Translations under genes and position numbers: made by a program
Shown here: positions 35,585-45,728 of the stretch, one piece after another
Numbering within the stretch: the stretch's first letter is position 1
Layout: each line of letters begins with the position of its first letter
The notes under the pieces: generated by a model
Told to the model about the DNA's origin: nothing
What the model saw: the letters and a program-made list of their open reading frames with translations, nothing else
Database searches by the model: none
Source of the DNA: JAJTCH01 sp040386195
GTDB taxonomy: Bacteria; Pseudomonadota; Alphaproteobacteria; Rickettsiales; UBA1997
Reading direction: 5' to 3'
Assembly (NCBI GenBank): GCA_040386195.1
Contig: JAZKFV010000009.1
Span: forward strand, 1-59,760
DNA length: 59,760 nucleotides

Positions 35585-35613
35585 TTGATTTTTTTTATTC
35601 AATGAATTAATAT
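35585..35613 (+). promoter_or_regulatory. Candidate sigma-70 promoter for the plus-strand lipid-cluster operon
   Basis: TTGATT at 35585-35590 and TAATAT at 35608-35613 are separated by 17 bp, in the 136-bp gap between divergent operons. Transcription would start near 35620, which supports the barrel-protein start at 35684 over 35612. The match is four of six at each box, so this is only a candidate in AT-rich DNA. Confidence 0.35.
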
Positions 35614-35683
35614 GCAGATTATCGTGCAATTTGCCTTTCTACTGGATAATATTAAGATAATAAAGCAAAAACATAGTACCAAA

Positions 35684-36964
35684 ATGAATTTGATGATAAA
35701 AAGACTAATATTCATTCATAAAAATACTAGCAGTTGTGTTAGTATAATACTTGCTATCTTTTTGTTAATTTCCCCAAGTGCAGTATTCGCAAATCAACTT
35801 TTAGGAGGAAAATTAAGTTATGATGGTTATTTACAAAATAGAACAGGGGTTACAACAAATAATCCAGAGACAAGTCTTTTTGAAAATAGAGCTCAACTAT
35901 CAACAAAATACCAACTACAAGATGATTTTGAAATATTAGGATCTTTCAGGTTGTTGTACGAGAATAAATTAGAAACAAACACAAGAGGTGATCTTGAAAT
36001 AAGAGATTTATACCTCAAATATAAAAATGACTTTTCTACACTATCCTATGGTAAACAACAGGTTGTTTGGGGAAAGATGGATAATGTAAGAGTATTGGAT
36101 GTAATCAATCCACTTAATTTAAGGGAATTCATATTTAACGATTATGTAGACAGCAGAATTCCACTTTGGATGTTTAACAATGAATTTTATTATAAGAATC
36201 ATAGCTTTCAATTAATTGCTATTCCAGAAATAAAAGAAAATTATTATCCCAATCAGGGTAGCAGATTTTATATAGATGACTCAAGTGCTAATGTTAGTTC
36301 TAGCAAAACAATTAAACCGAAGCAAAAAGATGTGAAAAACTGGGAATATGCAATTAAGCTTGATGGTTCTGTAGAAAAGATTGATTATACATTGAACTTT
36401 TTTCATGGCTGGAGTGATAATTTTGTGGACTCTTTTGATATCAATACAATGAGTGTTAAATCAGAGATAAAAAGAGAAAGAAAAATGGGGTTTTCGATGG
36501 AAAGGCCAATTGGAGATTTTGTTGTAAGGGGAGAGGCAGCTTACACGCCAGATTATTATGTTGAAACAAAAGGTTCTTTAGGGCTTTATAATCCAGAGAA
36601 GGTAAATAATTTAACTTATGCCTCTGGAATAGATTGGCTTTATAATAATTGGTTCGTTGGTGTGCAATACATAGATAATTATATTTTTAACGAACCAGAA
36701 AATTTTATAGATCGTAATTTTGATGACATCGCTACTCTTACAGTAAGCTATAAAGCATTTAATGATAAATTGGAATTAAAAAGTTTTATTGCACATGATC
36801 TTAATAAATTTAGCTCTTGGTTGTCTAATTCTATAAAGTATGACATTACAAATGATTATGAAATTAAAATAGTTCTAGATGTTATGGACGGAAAAGAAAG
36901 CAGTTACTTTGGACAATTTGACGATGAAGACAGATTATTTATAAGTATTAAAAGATATTTTTAA
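35684..36964 (+). CDS. DUF1302-type outer membrane beta-barrel protein
   Basis: From the ATG at 35684 the protein has 426 residues and begins with a long Sec signal ending LISPSAVFA-N. The mature part has alternating strand patterns and the DUF1302-like block TLSYGKQQVVWGKMDNVRVL, then INPLNLREFIFNDYVDSRIP and LWMFNNEFYY. It ends in FISIKRYF-like sequence (DEDRLFISIKRYF), a typical barrel end with C-terminal Phe. Such barrels accompany lipid or steroid export and import gene sets. A longer start at 35612 would place 24 residues before the signal and is unlikely. Confidence 0.82.
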   Translation: MNLMIKRLIFIHKNTSSCVSIILAIFLLISPSAVFANQLLGGKLSYDGYLQNRTGVTTNNPETSLFENRAQLSTKYQLQDDFEILGSFRLLYENKLETNTRGDLEIRDLYLKYKNDFSTLSYGKQQVVWGKMDNVRVLDVINPLNLREFIFNDYVDSRIPLWMFNNEFYYKNHSFQLIAIPEIKENYYPNQGSRFYIDDSSANVSSSKTIKPKQKDVKNWEYAIKLDGSVEKIDYTLNFFHGWSDNFVDSFDINTMSVKSEIKRERKMGFSMERPIGDFVVRGEAAYTPDYYVETKGSLGLYNPEKVNNLTYASGIDWLYNNWFVGVQYIDNYIFNEPENFIDRNFDDIATLTVSYKAFNDKLELKSFIAHDLNKFSSWLSNSIKYDITNDYEIKIVLDVMDGKESSYFGQFDDEDRLFISIKRYF

Positions 36965-37034
36965 TTTATTTTAATATTGCTTGGGTTTAACGTTAATTTC
37001 GTTGGCTGGTTTATTAATAAGGAAACTAAGATTT

Positions 37035-39392
37035 ATGAAGTATTTGCTAAGATTTATTGGAAGGAATGCTCTAAAAATAAAATATCGTATTATTGCAATA
37101 TCAATTATTACTGCTTCTAGTGTGGGGCTTTTAGTGGGGTCTTATTCATCGATAGAAAGTTTGTTTTTTACAGTCAATAACATTTATAAAAGTAGTAATG
37201 TAGCTGATTTAGAGGTGCGTGTTGCCGCTGAGGATCAAATAAATTTTCCTTCTTTTCAAGATATTGGCAATATATCAAATATTGAAAAAAGATTAATTCT
37301 TCCTGGAAAGATAATTAAAAACAACAAAGAGGTTTTATCTTCTGTTGTTATAGCTAATCAGCTAAGTGTTAATTCAGGCATAAATAAAACCTCTCTATTA
37401 AAAGGTAATCCTTTGCAAGCCAATGATACTAATGGGGTATTATTAGAACGTAATTGTGCAAAATATCATAATTATCAAGTTGGAGATATTATTAAGGTTG
37501 GTATTGGTGATGGAGTATACGAGGTATTTGTGAGAGGGGTAATATTAAGTCCAGAATACCTGATTTCTCCCGTAAATCCTGGAATTTTCGTTCCAACAAA
37601 TGGCTCTCTATGTGTCATTTATGGTAATGTAGATTTGTTTTGGGAAAAAATAGGCTTTAATATGCTAAATAGCATATTATTTACTTTTGATTCTAAGGTG
37701 AGCTCTGATTTAATTAAGAATAATATAGAAGATAGAGCTTTAACACGCCTACATGTTGATTATAGTGTTAAGCAAGTTGACAATTACAGTTATAAATTTC
37801 TGGAAATGGACCTCGATACTTTTAAGGTGTTCCTACCGGCAATAGTTTTTGTTTTCATGATGTCTGCAATCATAATAATATTTTTTATTATGTTTCAATG
37901 GATATCCAGCGAAAAGAACTTGATAGGAATGTTGATGGCTCTTGGCTATAAGAAATATAAAATTAGCTTTGGCTATTTATTTCCTGTATTTTTTATAATT
38001 TTGCTTTCTGGAGCTATTGGTTATCTGTTCTCTCATTTTATTTTACATATATTTGGAAAAAATTATGCCCTAGCAATCGGTATGCCAGAGCCAGATTTAA
38101 AATTGTTTTATAATTATTTTATGTGGGGTGCGTCACTGTTGTTAACCGTAACTGTTAGTTCGGTTATATGGCCACAGGTTTGGCTATTAAAATTAACTCC
38201 ATTAGAAGCAATACGATCTTCCTCAGTAAACACAACTAAGTCATTTCAGAAAATAATTTCTATTACACGTAAAATTTCAGGCCCCATCTATTTTAGATAT
38301 GCCTTAAGAAGTATACTGCGTAATATCAAAATTTCCATCGTAACCGTACTATCTATAGCTTTGTGCTTGGGAACAATTATTTCATTTTTTGTTTCCTTAA
38401 CCTCGATGGAAAAAACTGCTATAAATCATTTCAAGAATGATTCGTGGGTGGCCATTGTAGATTTATTTTCACCTTTATGGAATGATGAATTGGAAGAATT
38501 TTATGAAATTGCACCAAAAGAAAAATGGGCGCCTTATGTGAAAGGTTATGCTCAAATCACACAAAACAACCTAAGCAAGAATATTTATATCGTGGGAACG
38601 GATCCAAAAAAAGAGGTAAGAAATGTTTCAGTTTTACATGGAAGAAAAATACTCCCAACAGATGAGAATGTCATCTTGCTAGAATATAAAACAGCTAGAG
38701 ATCTTGGTTTTAGGGTTGGTGACAAAATTCTAATTAAAGCAAATAATATAACGGAAGGAGTAGAGTTGATTGGAATCATATCTGGAGCAGTACCTGGCGA
38801 GGCTTATTCTACATCTTCTTTTGTAGAAAAATTGTTTGATTTACAAGATCGTGTAACCGGAATGTTCCTTCTGGGAAATGAATTAAGTGATCTACAAAAA
38901 TCAAATTTATACAATAACAACAATGTTATAAGTATTACAACCATCGATGATATAGTTGGTGCAATTTTAAGTATCAGTAGTCAGATTTGGGTCATACTTA
39001 AAGCATCTTCTGTTCTTAGTATTGGTGTTGCGGTATTGTTTGTATTAATTAGCATGACATTTTCTTTATTAAAACGTATTTCGGATTTTGGAATGCTAAA
39101 AGTTGTTGGTTTTAGTGATTTTTTATTAATTAAGATGATAGTTGTTGAGGCTTTAATTTTAGGAATTGTTGCAATTATATTGGCTATTCCCATTGGCTAT
39201 GGTTTAGCATATTATTTAAATGGAGAATTAACGGACGCTTGGTTTAAGGTTTACACATATGCAACTTTTAAAGATTTTTTTACGATATTATTTCCAGCCT
39301 TAATTTTCATTCCGATTGCGACTATAATTCCTTCATATATTATTTTGCGCACAAAATTAGTTAAGATTATTAATGAAAGAAAATTTGGATAA
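37035..39392 (+). CDS. FtsX/MacB-type ABC transporter permease
   Basis: I place the start at ATG 37035, which has AAGGA about 9 bp upstream. This gives 785 residues (the frame is open from 36981). It has two repeats of an N-terminal helix, a large periplasmic domain and three helices: IIAISIITASSVGLLVGSY, then IVFVFMMSAIIIIFFIMF and VFFIILLSGAIGYLFSHF, and in the second half SIALCLGTIISFFVSL, SIGVAVLFVLISMTFSLL and VVEALILGIVAIILAIP. This is the layout of duplicated FtsX-domain permeases used to extract lipids or lipoproteins. The ATPase partner is probably at 28491-29189. Confidence 0.88.
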   Translation: MKYLLRFIGRNALKIKYRIIAISIITASSVGLLVGSYSSIESLFFTVNNIYKSSNVADLEVRVAAEDQINFPSFQDIGNISNIEKRLILPGKIIKNNKEVLSSVVIANQLSVNSGINKTSLLKGNPLQANDTNGVLLERNCAKYHNYQVGDIIKVGIGDGVYEVFVRGVILSPEYLISPVNPGIFVPTNGSLCVIYGNVDLFWEKIGFNMLNSILFTFDSKVSSDLIKNNIEDRALTRLHVDYSVKQVDNYSYKFLEMDLDTFKVFLPAIVFVFMMSAIIIIFFIMFQWISSEKNLIGMLMALGYKKYKISFGYLFPVFFIILLSGAIGYLFSHFILHIFGKNYALAIGMPEPDLKLFYNYFMWGASLLLTVTVSSVIWPQVWLLKLTPLEAIRSSSVNTTKSFQKIISITRKISGPIYFRYALRSILRNIKISIVTVLSIALCLGTIISFFVSLTSMEKTAINHFKNDSWVAIVDLFSPLWNDELEEFYEIAPKEKWAPYVKGYAQITQNNLSKNIYIVGTDPKKEVRNVSVLHGRKILPTDENVILLEYKTARDLGFRVGDKILIKANNITEGVELIGIISGAVPGEAYSTSSFVEKLFDLQDRVTGMFLLGNELSDLQKSNLYNNNNVISITTIDDIVGAILSISSQIWVILKASSVLSIGVAVLFVLISMTFSLLKRISDFGMLKVVGFSDFLLIKMIVVEALILGIVAIILAIPIGYGLAYYLNGELTDAWFKVYTYATFKDFFTILFPALIFIPIATIIPSYIILRTKLVKIINERKFG

Positions 39393-40189
39393 TGCTATTA
39401 AAAATTACAATTAAATTTATTACCATCTTCTTTTTGATTGTTACCTCCATAAATGCTCAGGAGTCTTTATTGGAATCAAGAGGTCTTAAAATAATCAGAG
39501 AATCTGAGAATAAAACAGAAGCAATGTCTGAAAAAATAATATATGATATGGTTCTTTATAGAGACGATAAAGTCGTTCATGAAAGAGAGATGTTGAGGTT
39601 TTTTAAGAAAAATAGCGAAGAAAAAAGAATGCTGGTTAAATTTTCAGCTCCTCCAAGCATTAAAAATATTAGTCTTTTAATCGTTGATTCAGGAGATGCT
39701 ATCAATGATATATGGTCTTATTCTCCTGCAGATAGAAAGATTAGAAGAATTTCTGGTTCACAAAAACAAAACTGGTTTATGGGGACAGAATTTACCTATG
39801 AAGATTTTGAGGGTTTCAAGTTTAATGCCTATAAGTATGAATATATATCTACAAATCCTTGTGGTAAATGGAAAGAGTGTCATATTGTCGATGCTATTCC
39901 AACTGCGGATACAGAAATCAAATCTTCTGGTTACAGTAAAAAAAGATATTGGATAGAGTCAGAGTCTTATTATCCGGTCATTGTGGAATATTTTGATAAA
40001 AATAATAAAATAAAGAAGAGGCAAGTCGTTCAGAACATGAAGTACATTAATGAATATTACAGACCCACCTCTCAATATATGATAAATTTAGAAAACAAGC
40101 AAAAAACATCTTTGATCATGAAAGAATATAGTATTAATGGAGACATAGATGATTTTTATGTTTCTGAAAGATTTTTGAGGTCGAGGTAA
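39392..40189 (+). CDS. LolA-like outer-membrane lipoprotein-sorting family protein
   Basis: This 265-residue protein has a signal peptide (MLLKITIKFITIFFLIVTSI, cleaved near NAQ) and the features of the LolA-like family: EREMLRFFKKNSEEKRML, FSAPPSIKNISLLI, DDIWSYSPADRKIRRI-like block NDIWSYSPADRKIRRISG, and NWFMGTEFTYEDFEGF. This fold carries lipid through the periplasm. Its ATG overlaps the permease stop by one base, and the ACP ATG overlaps its stop, so it is coupled to both. It may bridge the permease and the outer-membrane barrel. Confidence 0.85.
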   Translation: MLLKITIKFITIFFLIVTSINAQESLLESRGLKIIRESENKTEAMSEKIIYDMVLYRDDKVVHEREMLRFFKKNSEEKRMLVKFSAPPSIKNISLLIVDSGDAINDIWSYSPADRKIRRISGSQKQNWFMGTEFTYEDFEGFKFNAYKYEYISTNPCGKWKECHIVDAIPTADTEIKSSGYSKKRYWIESESYYPVIVEYFDKNNKIKKRQVVQNMKYINEYYRPTSQYMINLENKQKTSLIMKEYSINGDIDDFYVSERFLRSR

Positions 40190-40428
40190 TGGATAATAAA
40201 ATAAAAGAACAAATTATTAGTATAATTTCTGATGTTATCGATGTGCCGATAGATATGATATCTGGGAAAAATACACTGGAAGAGACAGGTCTCGACTCAT
40301 TAGATGTTGTAAAGATATCTTTATTATTAGAGAAGGAGTTTAATGTTAAATTACCAATAGATCGTTTTGCTGGTGTTGATACATTAGATGCGTTAGTTGG
40401 GTTAATAAAAAGGCTACAAAATGATTAA
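40189..40428 (+). CDS. Acyl carrier protein
   Basis: This 79-residue acidic protein has the phosphopantetheine site Ser37 in ETGLDSLDVVKISLLLE. The length and helical pattern are standard for ACP. It is dedicated to this cluster by context: it starts within the LolA-like stop and overlaps the ketoacyl synthase gene by 8 bp. It probably carries the chain that the AAR-like domain reduces. Confidence 0.95.
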   Translation: MDNKIKEQIISIISDVIDVPIDMISGKNTLEETGLDSLDVVKISLLLEKEFNVKLPIDRFAGVDTLDALVGLIKRLQND

Positions 40429-41629
40429 TGACAGTAATAGAGTTGTAGTGACGGGAATGGGTTGTATTTCTGCATTAGGATATAACTTAAAAGAATTTTC
40501 TCATGCAATTTTTGCTGGAACAAAAGGTATCGATAATATTAGTTGGCTAAATGGGAATTCGTGTAAAGGAGGAGAGGTAAAAAATTATGAACCACTTAAG
40601 TATTTTTCAAAAAGAGAAATCAGCATTCATGATCGCTTTACTCAATTTGCTCTTATAGCATGTGATGAAGCTATTAATAATTCCGGTCTTTGTTTTTCAG
40701 GAGAGTTATCCAATAAAATTTCTGTTATATTTGGGGTTGGTGCTGGAGGAGTTCATATACAGGACAAGGGCTACCGAGATTTATACATTAATCAAGATAA
40801 AAGATTAGACCCTTATATTGTTTTAGCGGGTATGAACAACGCTGCTGCTTGCAGTATTGCGCGTAAGTACAATATAACTGGAAAAACATTAACCATCTCT
40901 ACCGCTTGCTCATCTTCATCTAATGCTATTGGTGAAGCGTTTCGTTCAATAAAATCAGGAGAATCCAAGGTTGTAATTACAGGGGGAAGTGAAGCTTGTA
41001 TGACAAATGGAATGTGGCGCGCGTGGGAAAGTATGTATGTAATGGATAGCGATACATGTCGACCTTTTTGCAAAAATAGAAATGGGGTAGTTTTGGGAGA
41101 GGGGTCAGGAGTTTTGATCCTTGAAAGCTTAGAGCATGCAAAAAAGCGTAAAGCTGATATCATATCTGAAGTTGTTGGCTATGGCTCTTCTGCAGATATT
41201 CATTTCATTAAACCAAATCCTGAAAGGGAATGTATGGCTATGCAATTAGCTCTCAGTGAAGCACATATTGCCGCTGATGATGTTGACTATATCAATGCGC
41301 ATGGAACCGGTACGAAACTAAATGATGCTGTAGAAACTCAAGCTATCAAGATGGCATTTGGAGACCATGCAAAAAAATTGAAAATCTCATCCACAAAATC
41401 AATGCATGGACACACTCTGGGAGCTTCAGGAGCTCTTGAGTCTATAGCCACTATATTGGCCCAAAAGAATAGTATCATACCTCCGACTATCAATTATGAA
41501 TGTTTGGATTTGGAATGTGATTTAAATTATGTACCAAATAATGCTATTGATCACCCCGTTAATATTGCTGTTAAAAATAGTTTTGCATTTGGAGGCGTTA
41601 ACACCTCTTTAGTTTTTAAAAAATTCTAA
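40421..41629 (+). CDS. Beta-ketoacyl-ACP synthase (FabF/KAS II-like)
   Basis: This 402-residue condensing enzyme has the full Cys-His-His triad: C163 in STACSSSSNAIGEA, H294 in INAHGTGTKLND and H329 in KSMHGHTLGASG. GGVNTSLVF closes the fold. It would extend an acyl chain on the adjacent ACP. It could act as an elongating KAS II or a specialised condensing enzyme. No chain-length factor partner is present, so a type II polyketide role is unlikely. Confidence 0.93.
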   Translation: MINDSNRVVVTGMGCISALGYNLKEFSHAIFAGTKGIDNISWLNGNSCKGGEVKNYEPLKYFSKREISIHDRFTQFALIACDEAINNSGLCFSGELSNKISVIFGVGAGGVHIQDKGYRDLYINQDKRLDPYIVLAGMNNAAACSIARKYNITGKTLTISTACSSSSNAIGEAFRSIKSGESKVVITGGSEACMTNGMWRAWESMYVMDSDTCRPFCKNRNGVVLGEGSGVLILESLEHAKKRKADIISEVVGYGSSADIHFIKPNPERECMAMQLALSEAHIAADDVDYINAHGTGTKLNDAVETQAIKMAFGDHAKKLKISSTKSMHGHTLGASGALESIATILAQKNSIIPPTINYECLDLECDLNYVPNNAIDHPVNIAVKNSFAFGGVNTSLVFKKF

Positions 41630-41634
41630 ATAAT

Positions 41635-42588
41635 ATGTCTATACTTATCACAGGAGCAACCGGCTGCTTAGGATCAAACCTCACTAAGAAATTAGTTGAT
41701 GATGGCAATCGGGTAACGATATTTAGGCTTGGTGATGACGAGTGTAAAAATCTTGGAGAATATTCTAATAAAGTTACACATAAGATAGGTGATGTTTTGA
41801 ATTATAAAAGCATTCTAGAGGCAATGGATGGAATTAATCAAGTTTATCATGTTGCTGGAGTGTCAATTCCTTTAAATAAATATCGTGACGTCATAACAAA
41901 GGTCAATATTGAAGGTACAAGAAATGTATTAAAAGCAGCTTTTAATAAAAAAATAAAGAAAATTGTCTACACCTCATCTGTTTCCGCAATTGGAATATCT
42001 AATAACAAAAGTATTGATGAAAATTTTGAATACAATGGAGAGGAGTTTGATTTTGCATATATGCATTCTAAGTATGAAGCAGAAAAAATAGCACAACATT
42101 ACCATAAGCAAGGATTAAATATTGTAATAGTAAATCCCAGTGCCGTTCTTGCCCCTGGAGCATCTAAGGACTATGGGTGGCTACGTGTTATTGAGGATTT
42201 AAAAAAAAGTAGAGTATTTTTTTATGTTGATGGTGGGGTAGGAATAGTTACAAAAAATGACATGGTAGATGGTCATATTAAAGCTATGAAACATGGCATA
42301 TCTGGTCAAAAATATATCTTAAATACCACAAACATTTCCTACAAGGACTTGATTAAATTAATATCTAAGGAAGTTGGTGGTAAAAGAATTATTTTTGGAT
42401 TGCCAAATGGGATTTTGCGTTTTGCATCAGTATTTCGCAGATTTTTCCCTAAGCGTTTTGGAGAGATGATTTCTCCTGAAATGGTTGAATTGATGACTCG
42501 TCATATATACTACGATCAAAGCAAGTCTGTTAAACACTTAAAAGCTAGTCAAACCTCATTGATTGAGTCTATAAAAGAATTGGTTTAG
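41635..42588 (+). CDS. Extended SDR, NAD(P)-dependent reductase/epimerase
   Basis: This 317-residue protein has the cofactor loop ITGATGCLGSNL near residue 7, VYHVAGVS, YTSSVSAIG and the active-site YMHSK (Y-x3-K). It resembles the HpnA/3-beta-HSD group and the CerR reductase of bacterial ceramide synthesis. In this setting, reduction of a 3-keto group is a reasonable guess. The C-terminus ends IESIKELV, shorter than relatives by a few residues, and an insertion-sequence end starts only nine bases later. The 3' end may therefore have been trimmed. Confidence 0.85.
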   Translation: MSILITGATGCLGSNLTKKLVDDGNRVTIFRLGDDECKNLGEYSNKVTHKIGDVLNYKSILEAMDGINQVYHVAGVSIPLNKYRDVITKVNIEGTRNVLKAAFNKKIKKIVYTSSVSAIGISNNKSIDENFEYNGEEFDFAYMHSKYEAEKIAQHYHKQGLNIVIVNPSAVLAPGASKDYGWLRVIEDLKKSRVFFYVDGGVGIVTKNDMVDGHIKAMKHGISGQKYILNTTNISYKDLIKLISKEVGGKRIIFGLPNGILRFASVFRRFFPKRFGEMISPEMVELMTRHIYYDQSKSVKHLKASQTSLIESIKELV

Positions 42589-42787
42589 ATATTAAACCCA
42601 AATCCGTCATTAGCCCAAAATTCTAATGACCATCATTAGAGATCAATCCTTTATTTCCGCTCATTTCAGCTATGTTTTTACCCTATAATTCCAACTAAAT
42701 TTTAGCACTTTTTTCTTCAAGATTTTTTAGTAGAATTTTAGTGTAATTTTAGCAGAATTTGTGAGTGTTATTTTAGTAAAAATTCGG

Positions 42788-44294
42788 TAATTAGTCCACT
42801 CTGAAATACCTCACCAACCCTTTATTCACTTGACTCTAAACCAGTTTTAACCTATATTTATTTGCAAGAAATCGTGAGGTTTATCTCACAAATCCAGCAA
42901 ATAAATTTAGCAAAATAAATGAAACCATCTCAAATCAACGATAATCAAGACAATTTATTCCAATCAAGATTAAGCAATCAGATTAACCCACGCCACGAGA
43001 TGGTGATTTTATCCAAATTGATCAATTGGGATAGTCTGGAAGCAGAGTTTTCTTCGTTCCATATCGATAATGGCAAAGGCGGTCAACCTCCAAAGCCAGT
43101 TCGCCTAATGGTTGGATTGTTACTTTTGCAACATCTTCATTCTTTGTCAGATGAGCAGGTGGTGAGAGGATTTGTAGAGAATCCTTACTGGCAGTTTTTT
43201 TGTGGATATGATTTTCTGCAATGGGAATTGCCAATTGATCCATCATCACTCACCAACTTTAGGAATAGGATTGGGGCTGATGCAATGAATAAAATTCTTG
43301 CTCTTACAATCAAAGTTGCGGTTAAGTTATAGTGAATATCAGAAAAGCACGGGATAAATCTGCGTCAAAATTACAACCTTGTTGCCAAAAGACTATCCTT
43401 CCAAATTGGTCGCTATCTCCACGCTAAACAAATGAAGAGAGCCAAAAAGGCTATAAAAAAGCTGAAAGTTATTTTAGGAAGAGTGATGCGCGATGTGGAA
43501 AGAAAAATCCAGTTATCCGCTAGTCAAATGGGTAATCAGGCTAAAAATCAGGAAGCGTTAACAAAAATATTTGCCACCAAACTAAACCAAGCCAAAAGAC
43601 TTTTATCTCAAAAAAAATCTGACAACAAAAAGCTTTATTCCTTGCACGAACCAAATGTTGATTGCATCAGCAAAGGCAAGGCAAGAGTCAGATATGAGTT
43701 TGGTTGTAAAGTATCACTTACCACCACTCACAAACAAGGGCTGGTGATTGCCAGCCAATCTATCGCTGGCAATCCTTATGATGGTCACACTCTAAAATCA
43801 GCACTCACAAAATCAGAAGAATTGACTAGCATTAAAATCAAATCAACCTGCGTGGATAAAGGCTATAAAGGGCATGGAATTGATCCAAAAGAAGTTGATA
43901 TTTTTATCTCTGGACAAAAAAGACACAATGGTAAAAGCCTGACCAGATCAATCAAAAAGCAACTGGGACGCAGATCAGCAATTGAGCCTATGATTGGACA
44001 TATGAAGAATGATGGAAGACTTGGACTAAGCCGCTTGAAGGGAATTGTTGGTGATCAAATCAATGCCATTCTGGTTGGAGTTGGACATAATTTGAGATTA
44101 ATTCTAAACCACATCAGAAAAATGATGAAGAAAAACCCATTATGGGCGATACAACTATTACAGAATTTTTTGAACAAAATTTTATCGAGGATTTTTGGGG
44201 TAGTTTCTAGGATTTTTTGTGTTTTGGAAAATGTTTTGATGGAAGGTTTGGGGGTTGGGGTTTAAAATTTGGGTACTTCAGCGGGGACTAATTA
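42788..44294 (+). mobile_element. IS5-family element inserted in the IS1380 element
   Basis: The ends TAATTAGTCCACTCTGAAAT (42788 onward) and, read from the other side, TAATTAGTCCCCGCTGAAGT (ending 44294) form an imperfect inverted repeat of about 24 bp. The enclosed transposase is an IS5-type gene with an internal deletion. The position between the IS1380 left end and its transposase shows that this insertion is the younger one. Confidence 0.75.
42919..44265 (+). pseudogene. IS5-family transposase with internal deletion
   Basis: The first part (MKPSQINDNQDNLFQSRL, RLMVGLLLLQHLHSLSDE, LPIDPSSLTNFRNRIG) stops at 43332. The rest resumes in another frame around 43348 (GINLRQNYNLVAKRLSF) and continues through QMKRAKKAIKKLK, VDCISKGKARVRYEFG, SAIEPMIGHMKNDGRLG to 44265. 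The segment that carries the first catalytic Asp in intact relatives is missing, so the enzyme is dead. The second half reads as an open frame from 43432. Confidence 0.85.
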
Positions 44295-44320
44295 ATCCGC
44301 GATAAAATCAGGAGACAAAC

Positions 44321-45728
44321 ATGAATGATTTTGAGTTAAGCTTCAGCGATAATAACATCACTCCGTGGGGAGGAATGTCGCTAATGAAGAGAATGTTGGA
44401 TCGCATGGGTTTTGTATCAGCACTTGAAAATTGCGGCTTACCAGTATCAGCTTCAAACCGCGGATACTCGCCAACGCAACTCATCCAGCAGTTCATGATC
44501 AGCATCTGGTGTGGTGCTAATCGTTACGAACATACAGAAATAACCAGAATGGATGATGTCTTGCGTAGCATCTTTGGCTTCACCCGTATGGCAGGACATC
44601 GAGCCGTCTCAAGGTTCTTCGGTAAATTCAATCATAATCTTTGTGGTAAGGTATTCGATAATCTCTTTAGCTGGTTCTTCAAATCCATAAACATCAACTA
44701 TGTTACATTAGACTTGGACTCAATTGTTATCACCCGCTATGGCAACAATCAGGAAGGTGCCACCAAAGGCTACAACCCAAACAAAATAGGAAGACCAAGT
44801 ATATCACCCGCTAATGGCCTTCGTTGCTGACACTGAGATGGTGGCAAACTTTTGGCTCAGACCAAGATCAGCCCACACTGCCAACAATGTTTAGGATTCC
44901 TTGACAATACTCTCGAAAGACTTGGTAATATCAACTACTCTTTAATCAGGGCTGATAGCGGTTTTGCCTCTGATGACTTTTTTGCGAAGCTGGAAGAGAA
45001 GAATCTAAACTACATCATCGCCTTACCAATGATGCAGACTCTACAACGGACTTTAGCAATGAGTCAGGCGGTGAGCCACTTGATTCAGTTAAAGGTCAAG
45101 AAAGAAACGGTGAAGGAGAAAATAGCGGCAAAGGAATCGAGCTCTGCTGCTTAAACTGGCAAGCTAACTCTTTAGAGTAAGCCAAGACGGGTAATTGTTG
45201 TAAGGCAAAATATCAAAGTCAGGGAAGAAATTCAAAAAAGGGACTTAGGAAAACAGTTGAGCCTGTTTGCAGAGGAGGACGAACAATTTGGAAAATATCG
45301 CTACGGGGCAATGGCTACCGATCTCAAGCTTTCCGCCCTTGAGATTTGTAGACTCTACCGTGGAAGAGCTAATTGAAAACCGCATCAAAGAGCTCAAATA
45401 TGATTTTGGTGCTGATAGCTTCAACCAGAAAAACTTCTTTGCCACCGAGGCTACTCTTTCAACAGCAATGATGGCATTCAACCTCATGAGCCTATTTAGA
45501 AAAACCTTAATCAAAAGCACGACCAATCAAACCTTGAAGACCCTGCGCTACAAGCTGTTTGCAATACCTGGATACATCACCAATAGCGGACGAAAAAGAA
45601 CTCTGAATCTTGCTTTGGCACTAAAAAGAAGGGAGTGGGTTAATGGATTGTGGGATAGATCTTCTTCGTTTACGCAGCCAGTTTATTACAGCTCGATTTT
45701 TGATCCTTTGCGAGGAGGAGTTTTGTGA
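44321..45728 (+). pseudogene. IS1380-family transposase, broken by several frameshifts
   Basis: Segments in order: MNDFELSFSDNNITPWGGMS to NPNKIGRPS (frame ends 44830), then in another frame LMAFVADTEMVANFWL, then LERLGNINYSLIRADSGFAS (44852-45154), and finally RIKELKYDFGADSFNQKNFF to the end (45267-45728). At least three frame changes separate them. The family assignment rests on the GGMSLMKRMLDRM start and the RADSGF and ENRIKELKYDFG blocks. No functional product is expected. Confidence 0.85.

Noticed and set aside
35612..35683. Longer start for the outer-membrane barrel protein
   Set aside because: It would put 24 residues before a clean signal peptide and would overlap the candidate promoter. 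The ATG at 35684 fits better.
28491..42588. Type II polyketide or aryl polyene cluster
   Set aside because: There is only one ketoacyl synthase and no chain-length factor, ammonia-lyase or dehydratase. The acyl-ACP reductase and N-acyltransferase point to a lipid.
43022..43249. Minus-strand open frame inside the IS5 transposase
   Set aside because: It is opposite a recognisable transposase frame and has no family features.
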